From contig NZ_JARUBH010000009.1 in assembly GCF_029626105.1 (NCBI RefSeq), positions 868,001 through 932,000 on the forward strand: a DNA stretch of 64,000 nucleotides, given 5' to 3'. The stretch is from Solwaraspora sp. WMMD792. Its GTDB lineage: Bacteria > Actinomycetota > Actinomycetes > Mycobacteriales > Micromonosporaceae. Position numbers and translations under genes: made by a program. Shown here one piece after another: positions 1 to 8,018 of the stretch (its first letter is position 1; each line of letters begins with the position of its first letter). Under the pieces are notes generated by a model. The model saw only the letters and a program-made list of their open reading frames with translations. It searched no databases and was not told the DNA's origin.

Positions 1-871
1 CCCGTGGTTTGTACTGCTTGCCCGGGTCGGCCCAGGTGTCGGAGTAGTGGAAGTCGACCAGCAGCCGCATCCCCTGCGCCTTCGCCCGAGCGGCCATGGT
101 CAGCACCCGGGCCTTGTTGTTGTAGCCGTCGGTCGGGTTCACCCACACCTTCAGCCGGGCGTAGTTGACGCCGGCCGAGCGCAGCAACTGCACCGCGTCG
201 CGCTGGTTGCCGGCCGCGTCGCGGTAGACAGCACCCCGGTCCTCGTTCTTGGCCAGCGTCGAGAAGTCGGCGCCGACCATGAAACCGCCGGGTACGCCCG
301 GATTGCCGGTAGACCCGCCGGTGAACTCCACATCGTCCACATTGATCCAGTTCCCGGCGCGGGCGTTGGAGACGAAACTGACCGTGCACTGCCCGTTGGT
401 CACCGTCGTGGAGACCGAGATCTGCGTCCAGTTGCCGGTGGTCGGGATGGCGACCCGGGCCTCGGCGCCGCCGCAGTTGCGCAGCGCCATGAACGCCTCG
501 TACTGCCCGCCGCCGGAGCGCACCCAGGCCCGTGCCGTGTAGGTGCCGTTGGCCAGCCCGGACAGATACTGGTACGTCTCGACCTGGTAGGCGCCCGACG
601 CCCAGTGTGCCAGCCGGTAGTTGCCGGAGCGTCCGCCCCACTCGGTGTAGCTGGCGCTGGTGTGCCCGGACCACGAGTACTCGCCCCAGCCGGACGGGGT
701 CTGGGTGCCGCCGGTTGCCTCGAATCCGCCGTTGGTCAACGTCGCGGCGGCGTGCGCGGCTCCGTGCGTACCGCCAGCCAGGCCGACGCCGAACGCGGCC
801 GCGCCGGTCGCGGCCACCGTGAGCAGCGCGAGCGCCGCGCGTCCCAAGAATCCACGGGTACGGATGGTCAT
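1..871 (-). CDS. Secreted GH53 endo-beta-1,4-galactanase (3' part cut off by window edge)
   Basis: The visible part is about 290 codons from an ATG at 871 and runs off the left edge, so the catalytic residues are not seen. Residues 1-40 look like a Sec signal peptide (basic start RTRG, then a long Ala-rich hydrophobic stretch). Residues about 45-175 form a beta-rich carbohydrate-binding-type module. The GH53 barrel then begins (motifs YARLKVWVNP and DFHYSDTWADPGKQ). It is a paralogue of the next gene, with the same module order and near-identical barrel motifs. The start overlaps the stop of that gene by 4 bp (ATGA), with GGGAGG just upstream, so the two are translationally coupled. Expected role: extracellular cleavage of beta-1,4-galactan or arabinogalactan side chains. 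The family call is firm; the length and completeness are unknown. Confidence 0.88.
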   Translation of the reverse strand, partial: MTIRTRGFLGRAALALLTVAATGAAAFGVGLAGGTHGAAHAAATLTNGGFEATGGTQTPSGWGEYSWSGHTSASYTEWGGRSGNYRLAHWASGAYQVETYQYLSGLANGTYTARAWVRSGGGQYEAFMALRNCGGAEARVAIPTTGNWTQISVSTTVTNGQCTVSFVSNARAGNWINVDDVEFTGGSTGNPGVPGGFMVGADFSTLAKNEDRGAVYRDAAGNQRDAVQLLRSAGVNYARLKVWVNPTDGYNNKARVLTMAARAKAQGMRLLVDFHYSDTWADPGKQYKPR

Positions 872-2466
872 CGGTTGCCTCCCTTGTCACGTGCCACGAC
901 GTCGGCGAAGACCCGTAGCCCGGGCAGCGCCGTGCCTGAGTAGTCGAACAGTGCCTGGTTCTCCCAGCCGTCGCCGGAGGTCGGGTCGGCCGGGTCCCAG
1001 CCGGCGCCGTCGACCGCGGTCCAGGTCGGTTCCCAGTAGAAGACGCCCAGCCCTCGGCCGCCCGGTACGGCGGCGACCACGTTGGTGATGTCGCGCAGCG
1101 CCTCGGCCTGGCCCTGCGGGGTGGCCGGGTAGCCGCCGGCCGAGGCCAGGTCGGCGGTGAAGATATTCGTTTCGTGGTCGTGCTCGTCGAGGGTGAAGCC
1201 GTACGCGGTCTCTACCACCATGACCGGCCGGTTGTAGCGGGCGGTCAGGTCGAACAGGTTGGCCTGCAGGTAGCCCAGCGGCCCGTGCCAGTAGGTGTAG
1301 TGCGACACGGCGATGACGTCGAACGGCACCCCGTACGCGACGGCGTTGTCGAACCACCAGCGGTGCCCGCCGTTGTTGCCGCCCTCGGCCAGGTGCAACG
1401 CCACCTTGGTACGGGGTGAGGCGTCGGTGACGGCGGTCGAACCGGCGGTCAGCAACTGCGCCAGGCCCGGCCAGTTGTCCCAGCGGCCGTCCGGCCAGAG
1501 CATGCCGCCGTTGATCTCGTTGCCGACCTGCACCATCGCCGGCGGGGTGCCCTGGCGGTGCAGCGCGGCGACCACGTCGTAGGTGTGGTCGTAGACGGCC
1601 TGCCGCAGTTCGTCGAAGGCCAGCCCTTCCCAGGCGGCCGGTTTGAACTGCTTGCCCGGGTCGGCCCAGGTGTCCGAGTAGTGGAAGCCGATCAGCAACC
1701 GCATGCCCTGCGCTCGGGCCCGTTTCGCTTTGGCGAGCACGTCGGCTTTGTCGCTGAACCCGTCGGCCGGGTCGACCCACACCTTCAGCCGGGCGTAGTT
1801 GACGCCGTTGTCGGCGAGGATCCGCAGCGCGTCGCCTGGGCGGCCCCGGGCGTCGCGGTAGACGGCGCCGGACGCCTCGTTCTTGGTCAGGTGCGACACG
1901 TCGGCGCCGCCGATCGCCACCGGCAGTCCTTCGCTGCCGTCGGTACGGGTGAAGCTGACGTCGTCGACGTTGGCCCATTGGCCGGCGGCCGCGTCCGAGA
2001 CGACGCTGATCGTGCAGCGGCCGGAGCCGACCCGGACGCTGAGCGCCAGCTCCGCCCACCACTCGTCGCCGGTGCGCGGCAGGTCGGCGCGCTGCGCCGG
2101 GCCGCGACCGCAGCCGGCCAGTTCGAGGTACGCCGAGCGTTGGCCGCCGCTGGAGCGCACCGCCGCGCGCAGCGTGTACGTGCCCCGGGCCAGCCCGGTC
2201 AGCTGTTGGCGGGTCTGCACCCGGTACGCCGCCGCCGACCAGTGGCTGAGCCGTTGGTCGCCGGTGCGTCCGCCGGGCTCCACGTAGGAGGCGTCGCGGT
2301 CACCGGTCTCGGTCCAGCCGACCGGGGCCGCCAGGTCGGTGGTGTCCTCGAAACCGGCGTTGACGAGTGCCGGTGCCGGGCGGCCGGCGGTGGACGCGCC
2401 CGGCGTGATGATCACTATGGCAGTCGCCAGGGCGGCCGCGGCGGCCAGGGTTCTGCGGATGCGCAT
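868..2466 (-). CDS. Secreted GH53 arabinogalactan endo-beta-1,4-galactanase
   Basis: The 532-residue protein has a signal peptide (residues 1-27), a beta-rich carbohydrate-binding-type module (about 33-175) and a GH53 TIM barrel (about 185-525). The acid/base Glu is E317 in QVGNEINGG and the nucleophile is E419 in MVVETAYGF, both in the standard family context, so the enzyme should be active. It should release galacto-oligosaccharides from beta-1,4-galactan outside the cell. The ATG at 2466 follows a strong GAGGAGGG site. It is the first gene of a two-gene operon with the paralogue at 1-871. LacI-type palindromes at 2497-2510 and 2575-2588 lie just upstream, which suggests repression by the LacI protein at 8019. 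Two adjacent galactanases may differ in substrate length or branching preference; that is inference. Confidence 0.93.
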   Translation of the reverse strand: MRIRRTLAAAAALATAIVIITPGASTAGRPAPALVNAGFEDTTDLAAPVGWTETGDRDASYVEPGGRTGDQRLSHWSAAAYRVQTRQQLTGLARGTYTLRAAVRSSGGQRSAYLELAGCGRGPAQRADLPRTGDEWWAELALSVRVGSGRCTISVVSDAAAGQWANVDDVSFTRTDGSEGLPVAIGGADVSHLTKNEASGAVYRDARGRPGDALRILADNGVNYARLKVWVDPADGFSDKADVLAKAKRARAQGMRLLIGFHYSDTWADPGKQFKPAAWEGLAFDELRQAVYDHTYDVVAALHRQGTPPAMVQVGNEINGGMLWPDGRWDNWPGLAQLLTAGSTAVTDASPRTKVALHLAEGGNNGGHRWWFDNAVAYGVPFDVIAVSHYTYWHGPLGYLQANLFDLTARYNRPVMVVETAYGFTLDEHDHETNIFTADLASAGGYPATPQGQAEALRDITNVVAAVPGGRGLGVFYWEPTWTAVDGAGWDPADPTSGDGWENQALFDYSGTALPGLRVFADVVARDKGGNR

Positions 2467-2496
2467 GTCTGCGCCCTCCTCGACAGGGACAAGCTC

Positions 2497-2510
2497 TGGG
2501 AGCGCTTACG
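2497..2510. promoter_or_regulatory. LacI-family operator, proximal site of the GH53 operon
   Basis: The site TGGGAGCGCTTACG is a slightly imperfect palindrome on GCGC, matching the three other sites in this locus (2575, 4682, 4781). It lies 31 bp before the galactanase start, so a bound repressor would sit in the 5' leader. Binding is inferred from similarity only. Confidence 0.6.
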
Positions 2511-2574
2511 GCCGCACCGGTCCGCTGTGGAGTGGTAATGCGCCCGATGTGAGCCCGTCACAACGATGTAATGC

Positions 2575-2614
2575 TGGGAGCGCTCACAGAATCATCACCG
2601 CCGATCCCTGTCAA
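2575..2614 (-). promoter_or_regulatory. Promoter with overlapping LacI operator for the GH53 operon
   Basis: On the minus strand a perfect -35 TTGACA (2614-2609) is followed 17 bp later by a poor -10 TTCTGT (2591-2586). The -10 runs into the palindrome TGTGAGCGCTCCCA (2588-2575). The same geometry, -35 then operator on the -10, recurs at 4753-4795. The -35 and the operator are clear; the -10 is weak and is inferred by spacing. Confidence 0.6.
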
Positions 2615-2623
2615 GAGGTGTCG

Positions 2624-4666
2624 TCACCCCCGGCGTACCACCCGCACCTGTCCGGCCGGCACCGTCACCGTCCCGGCGCAGCTCGCGCCGGTGATCAGCT
2701 CCACCCCGGTGCCCGGCAACTCCGCCCCGGTGCCCGGCGGCTCCGCTGGGAGCGGCACCCTGGCGTCGGCGGCGGAGTGGTTGATCGCGATCAGGTAGTC
2801 GGCCGCCGGCCCGGTCCGGCGGACCAGCTCCACGCCGTCGGGGACGCCGGCCGGCGGTGCGATGCCCGCGTCGGCGTACACCTGGGTCATGACCGGGGCG
2901 AGCGTGGCGGCGCCGAGGCGGGTGGAGACGTACCAGGCGGTGCCGGCGCCGTAGGAGTGCCGGGTGACCGCCGGCCCCCCGGCCGCCGGACCGTCGGTGT
3001 AGCGCAGCACCGCCTCGGCCCCGGCCAGCTCCACCGCCTCGGCCCAGACGTCACCGGTCAGACCCTCGTCGAGGGTCACGGTCTCGCCGGCGCGCAGCGG
3101 CAGGAACTCGTCCACGGTCAACCCGAGCAGGTCCCGCAACGCCCCCGGGTATGCTCCCGGGTGGACGGTGTCGGTGGCATCCACGATGCCGGAGAAGTAC
3201 GACACCAGTAGGGTGCCGCCGCCCGCGACGTAGCGGCGCAGGTTCTCCGCCGCCGCCGGGGTGGTCAGGTACAGGCTCGGCACCACCACCAGGGGATAGC
3301 CGTCCAGTGCCGTCTCGGGGTGGGCGAAGTCGACGGTCAACCGGTCGCGCCACAGCCGCTCGTAACAGGCCTCGACCCGTTCCCGGAAGTCCAGGTCGAC
3401 CGAGGGACGCCACTCCAGCTCCACGGCCCACCAGGACTGCCAGTCCCACAGAATCGCCGCGTCGGCGACCACCGTCGTGCCGCGCAGCTCGTCGAGGCGG
3501 GGCAGCACCTCGGTGCCGAGCGCGACCACCTCACGCCAGATCCGGGTGCCGGTGCCGCCGTGCGGCACCATCGCCGAGTGGAACTTCTCCGCCCCGAATC
3601 GGGCGGCCCGCCACTGGAAGAACAGCACCGACTCGGCGCCGCGCGCCAGGTGGGCGAGGCTGTTGCGGGCCAGCTCGCCGGGGCGTTTGGCGATGTTGCG
3701 GGGCTGCCAGTTGACCGCCGAGGTGGAGTGCTCCATCAGCAGCCACGGCCGGCCGCCGGCCACCGAACGGGTCAGGTCGGCGCACATCGCCAGCTCGATG
3801 GCGTTGTCGGCCCGCTCGGCCTGCAGGTAGTGGTCGTTGGCGACCACGTCGACCTCGTCGGCCCACCGCCAGTAGTCCAACGTCTTGCAGTTGGCCAGCA
3901 TGAAGTTGGTGGTCACCGGCACCTCGGGGGTGTGCCGGCGCAGGATGTCGCGCTCGCGGCGGAAGTTGGCCAGGTGCGCGTCGGAGGAGAACCGCAGAAA
4001 GTCCAGCTGCTGGGCCGGGTTGACCGCGGTCGGCGCGGCGGTCGGTGCCTCGATCTGCGCCCAGTCGCCGTAGCGCTGCCCCCAGAAGCTGGTGCCCCAC
4101 GCGGTGTTCAGCGCGGCCAGGTCGTCGCCGTAGCGCTCCCGCAGCCAGTCGCGGAACGCCTGCGTGGAACCGGCGCAGTAGCAGAGGGCGTTGGCGCCGC
4201 CGTACTCGTTGTGCACGTGCCACAGCGCCAGCGCCGGGTGGGCGGCGTACCGGGCGGCGACCGCTTCGGTGATCCGGGTCGCGGCCTGTGCGTACGCCGG
4301 TGAGCTGGGGCAGAACGACTGCCGGGCACCGCCGCCGAGCACCGTGCCGGTGCGGTCGACCAGCCGGGTGTCCGGGTGCGCGCGACGCAGCCAGGCCGGC
4401 GGTACGGCGGTCGGGGTGGCCAGGTCGACGGCGATCCCGCCGTCGTGCAGCAGGTCCAGCACCTCGTCCAGCCAGCCGAAGTCGAACTCGCCGGGGGTCG
4501 GCTCCAGCAGCGCCCAGGAGAAGATCCCGACGCTGACCAGGTTGACCCCGGCGGCGCGCATCAGTGCCACGTCCTCGGCCCAGACCTCGGCCGGCCACTG
4601 CTCGGGGTTGTAGTCCCCGCCGTACGCCAGCCGGTCCAGCCGGGGGATCGGTGGTCTCTGCACCAT
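2624..4666 (-). CDS. GH42 beta-galactosidase, intracellular
   Basis: The protein has 680 residues from the chosen ATG at 4666, which follows GGAG at good spacing. The frame stays open 17 codons further up, but that stretch is Cys-rich, has no ribosome site and would run into the operator at 4682. The GH42 signature YGGDYNPEQWP is at residues 15-25. The acid/base E154 lies in HVHNEYGGANALCYC and the nucleophile E312 in WLLMEHSTSAVNW. C-terminal glutamine-amidotransferase-like and beta domains complete the usual length. There is no signal peptide, so it should hydrolyse imported beta-1,4-galacto-oligosaccharides to galactose in the cytoplasm. It is divergent from the importer genes and has its own operator. 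Function is well supported; linkage specificity is inferred from the GH53 partners. Confidence 0.94.
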   Translation of the reverse strand: MVQRPPIPRLDRLAYGGDYNPEQWPAEVWAEDVALMRAAGVNLVSVGIFSWALLEPTPGEFDFGWLDEVLDLLHDGGIAVDLATPTAVPPAWLRRAHPDTRLVDRTGTVLGGGARQSFCPSSPAYAQAATRITEAVAARYAAHPALALWHVHNEYGGANALCYCAGSTQAFRDWLRERYGDDLAALNTAWGTSFWGQRYGDWAQIEAPTAAPTAVNPAQQLDFLRFSSDAHLANFRRERDILRRHTPEVPVTTNFMLANCKTLDYWRWADEVDVVANDHYLQAERADNAIELAMCADLTRSVAGGRPWLLMEHSTSAVNWQPRNIAKRPGELARNSLAHLARGAESVLFFQWRAARFGAEKFHSAMVPHGGTGTRIWREVVALGTEVLPRLDELRGTTVVADAAILWDWQSWWAVELEWRPSVDLDFRERVEACYERLWRDRLTVDFAHPETALDGYPLVVVPSLYLTTPAAAENLRRYVAGGGTLLVSYFSGIVDATDTVHPGAYPGALRDLLGLTVDEFLPLRAGETVTLDEGLTGDVWAEAVELAGAEAVLRYTDGPAAGGPAVTRHSYGAGTAWYVSTRLGAATLAPVMTQVYADAGIAPPAGVPDGVELVRRTGPAADYLIAINHSAADARVPLPAEPPGTGAELPGTGVELITGASCAGTVTVPAGQVRVVRRG

Positions 4667-4681
4667 GTGACGCTCCGAAAC

Positions 4682-4695
4682 TGTACGCGCTCCCA
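4682..4695. promoter_or_regulatory. LacI-family operator for the GH42 gene
   Basis: Read on the minus strand the site is TGGGAGCGCGTACA, a less symmetric member of the GCGC-centred set. It lies 16 bp before the GH42 start. Just upstream a possible promoter reads TGACAT, 17 bp, TCTATT, so the operator would cover the transcription start. Confidence 0.55.
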
Positions 4696-4752
4696 ATAGA
4701 CACCGGCATGATTTCACATGTCACAGCAGCGATTGCAGCCCCGATGTGGCTC

Positions 4753-4795
4753 TTGACACACGATTGACCGGCACCAAGACTGTGAGCGCTCACAG
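4753..4795 (+). promoter_or_regulatory. Promoter and perfect palindromic operator of the galacto-oligosaccharide importer
   Basis: A perfect -35 TTGACA (4753-4758) is followed by 17 bp and AAGACT (4776-4781) as the -10. It overlaps CTGTGAGCGCTCACAG (4780-4795), a perfect 16-bp palindrome and the most symmetric of the four sites. A LacI repressor here would block transcription of the operon 4847-9053, including its own gene. Confidence 0.7.
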
Positions 4796-4846
4796 CTGTT
4801 TCCTCCTGATCACCATCCGATGACGGGCGAACGATGAGAGGTGGAG

Positions 4847-6145
4847 ATGAGACGCTCACTCGGCGCGAAGACAGTGGTCACGACACTTGCCGCCGGCCTT
4901 GCCGCCAGCGTGCTCGCGGCCTGCGGGGCCGACTCCGGTGACGGCGGCCCGGTCGAGTTGACCTTCTGGTCCTGGGCCCCGAACATCGAGAAGGTCGTCG
5001 ACGCATGGAACGCCGACCACCCGGACATCCAGGTCACGTTGAGCAAGCAGGCCGGCGGCGGCGACATCGTCACCAAGCTGCTCACCGCCAACCGGGCCGG
5101 CAACCCGCCGGACCTCGCCCAGGTCGAGTACCAGTCGCTGCCCACCCTGGTCAGCAACGACGTGCTCGCCGACATCGCCGAGCTGGCCGGTGACGCGCAG
5201 AGCGCGTTCGCCGACGGCGTCTGGCAGCAGGTCACCCTCGGCACCGACGCCGTCTACGCCATCCCGCAGGACGCCGGTCCGATGATGCTCTACTACCGGG
5301 CCGACCTGTTCGAGCAGTTCGGTCTGACCGTCCCGGCCACCTGGGACGAGTTCGCCCGCACCGCCCGGGACCTGCGGACGCAGACCACCGACCACTACCT
5401 GACCACGTTCTCCGCCAACGACCCCGGCTGGTTCGCCGGGCTGGCCCAGCAGGCCGGTGCCGCCTGGTGGGCGATCGACGGCGAGGCGTGGCGGGTCAGC
5501 GTCGATGACCCGGCCACCCGCCAGGTCGCCGAGTTCTGGGGTGGCCTGGTCGGCGAAGGTGTCGTCGACGACCAGCCGATGTACACCCCGGAGTGGAACC
5601 AGGCACTCAACGACGGCACCCTGCTGGCCTGGCCGAGCGCCATCTGGGGGCCGGGTGTGCTGGCCGGCAACGCCGCCGACACCGAGGGCCGGTGGGAGAT
5701 GGCCCCGCTGCCACAGTGGACCGAAGGGGCCAACGTCACCGGCAACTGGGGCGGTTCGTCCACCGGTGTCACCGAGGCCTCCCCGCACCGGGAAGCCGCC
5801 GTCGAGTTCGCCACCTGGATGAACACCGACCCGGCCGCCACCGAGCTGCTGGTCCGCGAATCCGCCATCTACCCGGCCGCCCGCGACGCCCAGACCGGCC
5901 CGGCGCTGGCCGACCCGCCGGCGTTCTTCGCCAACCAGCCCGACTTCTACCCCCTCGCCCAGGAGATCGCCGACACCGCCGCCGGGTTCACCTGGGGGCC
6001 GAACGTCAACGTCACCTACCAGACGTACATGGACTCGTTCGCGGCGGCGATCACCGACGGGACGCCGTTCGTCGACGCGGTCGCCGCGATGCAGACCGCC
6101 ACCGTCGATGACATGCGCGACAACGGCTTCACGATCGCCGAATGA
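4847..6145 (+). CDS. Sugar ABC transporter substrate-binding lipoprotein (CUT1 type)
   Basis: The 432-residue protein has a lipoprotein signal ending in the lipobox LAAC about residue 28, so it should be membrane-tethered outside the cell. The rest is a family-1 solute-binding fold (FWSWAPNIEKVVDAWN near the N-terminus, GGDIVTKLLTANRAGNPPD, and a conserved GNWGGSSTGVT region). The ATG at 4847 has AGAGG five bases upstream; a GTG at 4841 in the same frame is the alternative, with poorer spacing. It opens the importer operon and sits between GH42 and the permeases, so galacto-oligosaccharides are the likely ligand. The ligand is inferred from neighbours, not visible in the protein. Confidence 0.92.
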   Translation: MRRSLGAKTVVTTLAAGLAASVLAACGADSGDGGPVELTFWSWAPNIEKVVDAWNADHPDIQVTLSKQAGGGDIVTKLLTANRAGNPPDLAQVEYQSLPTLVSNDVLADIAELAGDAQSAFADGVWQQVTLGTDAVYAIPQDAGPMMLYYRADLFEQFGLTVPATWDEFARTARDLRTQTTDHYLTTFSANDPGWFAGLAQQAGAAWWAIDGEAWRVSVDDPATRQVAEFWGGLVGEGVVDDQPMYTPEWNQALNDGTLLAWPSAIWGPGVLAGNAADTEGRWEMAPLPQWTEGANVTGNWGGSSTGVTEASPHREAAVEFATWMNTDPAATELLVRESAIYPAARDAQTGPALADPPAFFANQPDFYPLAQEIADTAAGFTWGPNVNVTYQTYMDSFAAAITDGTPFVDAVAAMQTATVDDMRDNGFTIAE

Positions 6146-6152
6146 GCGCCGA

Positions 6153-7124
6153 ATGAGTTCAGTGACGCCATTGGCCACCCGCGCCCGCAGCGGTGCGCCG
6201 CTGGCCGCCCGTTGCGGCGGCCGCCGGGGAAGGCGTACGGCGGTGCCGTACGCCTTCCTCACCCCGGCGGTGGCGCTGTTCGTGCTGACCTTCCTGCTGC
6301 CCATCGGGTACGCCGTCCATCTGAGCCTGCACAAGGTGCAGGTCTCCGGCCTCGGGCTGGGCCGGGGCTCGCGCAGCGAGGTCTTCGCCGGCCTGGCGAA
6401 CTATCGGGCCGCGCTGGCGGATCCGACGCTGCTGACCGGGGCGTTGCGGGTCCTCGGTTACGGCGCGCTGCTGGTGCCGGTGATGCTCGGCCTGGCGCTG
6501 CTGTTCGCCCTGCTGCTGGACCGCCCCCGGGTCGGCCTGCAACGCTTCAGCCGGGTCGCGATCTTCCTGCCGTACGCCGTCCCGGCGGTGATCGCCAGCC
6601 TGCTCTGGGGGTTCCTCTACCTGCCCGCGACCAGCCCGCTCAACGACATGCTCGACTGGCTCGGCGGGCCGCAGCCCGACCTGCTCGGCACCGGCACGGT
6701 CTTCTACGCGGTGGTCAACATCGCGCTCTGGGGTGGCGTCGGTTTCAACATGATCGTGCTGTTCACCGCGCTGCGGGCGATTCCGCCGGAGCTGTACGAG
6801 TCGGCCCGCATCGACGGCTGCTCGGAGCTGCAGATCGCCTGGCGGATCAAGATCCCGCTGCTCACCCCGGCGTTGGTGATGACCACTGTCTTCACCATGA
6901 TCGCCACCTTGCAGGTGTTCAGCGAGCCGATGACGCTGCGCCCGCTGACCAACTCGATCTCGTCGACCTGGACCCCGCTGATGAAGATCTACCGGGACGC
7001 GTTCGCCACCGACGACCGTTACGCCGCCGCCGCGACCTCGGTGATCGTCGCCCTGGTCACGCTGGTGCTGTCGTTCGGCTTCCTGCGGCTGGTGCAGCGG
7101 CGGGCGTTCGGACCGGAGCGGTGA
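6153..7124 (+). CDS. Sugar ABC transporter permease (MalF/UgpA-like)
   Basis: The 323-residue inner-membrane protein has six predicted transmembrane segments after a basic N-terminus. It has the binding-protein-dependent transport signature (EAA loop) YESARIDGCSELQIAWRIKIP, which contacts the ATPase. It follows the binding protein by 7 bp; the ATG at 6153 has only a weak ribosome site. Two small GC-rich stems in its first codons (6188-6203 and 6203-6222) may help set the level of permease below that of the binding protein; that is inference. No ATP-binding gene occurs in the operon, which is usual in actinomycetes, where one shared ATPase of the MsiK type serves many CUT1 importers. Confidence 0.92.
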   Translation: MSSVTPLATRARSGAPLAARCGGRRGRRTAVPYAFLTPAVALFVLTFLLPIGYAVHLSLHKVQVSGLGLGRGSRSEVFAGLANYRAALADPTLLTGALRVLGYGALLVPVMLGLALLFALLLDRPRVGLQRFSRVAIFLPYAVPAVIASLLWGFLYLPATSPLNDMLDWLGGPQPDLLGTGTVFYAVVNIALWGGVGFNMIVLFTALRAIPPELYESARIDGCSELQIAWRIKIPLLTPALVMTTVFTMIATLQVFSEPMTLRPLTNSISSTWTPLMKIYRDAFATDDRYAAAATSVIVALVTLVLSFGFLRLVQRRAFGPER

Positions 7125-8008
7125 TGGCGAGCGCCCATCCGCAACCGGCGGCGGCCGCCGGCCGCCGCCGACCACACCGGCCCCGACCGCAACTGGTGCC
7201 GACGGCCGTGCTGCTGGTCGGCGCGGTCTACTGCCTGCTGCCGGTGGCCTGGGTGCTGGTCGCCGCCACCAAGAGTGGATCGAGCCTGTTCAGTACGTTC
7301 ACCTTCGCCCCTGGTGACGCGCTGTTCGCCAACATCGCTGAGCTGTCGGCGTACCGGGGTGGGCAGTTCTGGCGCTGGGTGGCCAACACCGCGCTGTACG
7401 CCGGGGTCGGCGCGGCGGCCTCGGCGGCGCTGTCCGGGCTCAGCGGCTACACGCTGGCCAAGTACGACTTTGTCGGCCGGTCGGCGACCTTCAACATGCT
7501 GCTCGCCGGGGTGCTGGTGCCCGGGGTGATCCTCGCCGTGCCGCAGTACCTGCTGTTGGCCAAGATCGGGCTGGCCGACACCTACTGGTCGGTCCTGCTG
7601 CCCAGCATCATCAGCCCGTACGGCATCTACCTGGCCCGGATCTACGCGGCGGCGGCGGTGCCGGACACGGTCATCGAGGCGGCCCGCACCGACGGCGCCG
7701 GCGAGTTCCGGATCTTCCGCAAGGTGGCGGTGCCGATGATGATCCCCGGCCTGATCACGGTGTTCCTCTTCCAGTTCGTGGCGATCTGGAACAACTTCCT
7801 GCTGCCGTTCATCATGCTCGCCGACGACGACAAGTTTCCCGTCACCCTCGGCCTGTACACCCTGCTGAACCAGGGTTCGACCACCCCGGCCCTGTACAGT
7901 CTGGTGATCACCGGATCGCTGTTGTCGATCATCCCGTTGGTGGCGCTCTTCCTCTCCCTGCAGCGGTACTGGCGGATCGACCTGCTGTCCGGATCGATCA
8001 AGGCCTAA
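7124..8008 (+). CDS. Sugar ABC transporter permease (MalG-like)
   Basis: This 294-residue membrane protein has six predicted helices and the EAA loop IEAARTDGAGEFRIFRKVAVP. Its ATG at 7124 shares one base with the TGA of the previous permease, so the two subunits should be made in equal amounts. A Pro/Arg/His-rich cytoplasmic tail precedes the first helix. It pairs with the gene at 6153 to form the heterodimeric channel for the sugar captured by the lipoprotein at 4847. The same frame remains open far upstream, but that part overlaps the first permease and has no membrane character. Confidence 0.92.
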   Translation: MASAHPQPAAAAGRRRPHRPRPQLVPTAVLLVGAVYCLLPVAWVLVAATKSGSSLFSTFTFAPGDALFANIAELSAYRGGQFWRWVANTALYAGVGAAASAALSGLSGYTLAKYDFVGRSATFNMLLAGVLVPGVILAVPQYLLLAKIGLADTYWSVLLPSIISPYGIYLARIYAAAAVPDTVIEAARTDGAGEFRIFRKVAVPMMIPGLITVFLFQFVAIWNNFLLPFIMLADDDKFPVTLGLYTLLNQGSTTPALYSLVITGSLLSIIPLVALFLSLQRYWRIDLLSGSIKA

Positions 8009-8018
8009 GGAAGACAAT

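Noticed and set aside
4667-4717. 17-codon N-terminal extension of the GH42 gene
   Set aside because: It would start upstream of the operator, has no ribosome site and is Cys-rich, while ATG 4666 has a good GGAG.
4856-6334. Open frame of 492 codons antisense to the sugar-binding lipoprotein
   Set aside because: The plus-strand gene has a lipobox, a family fold and an operon position; the antisense product is low in complexity.
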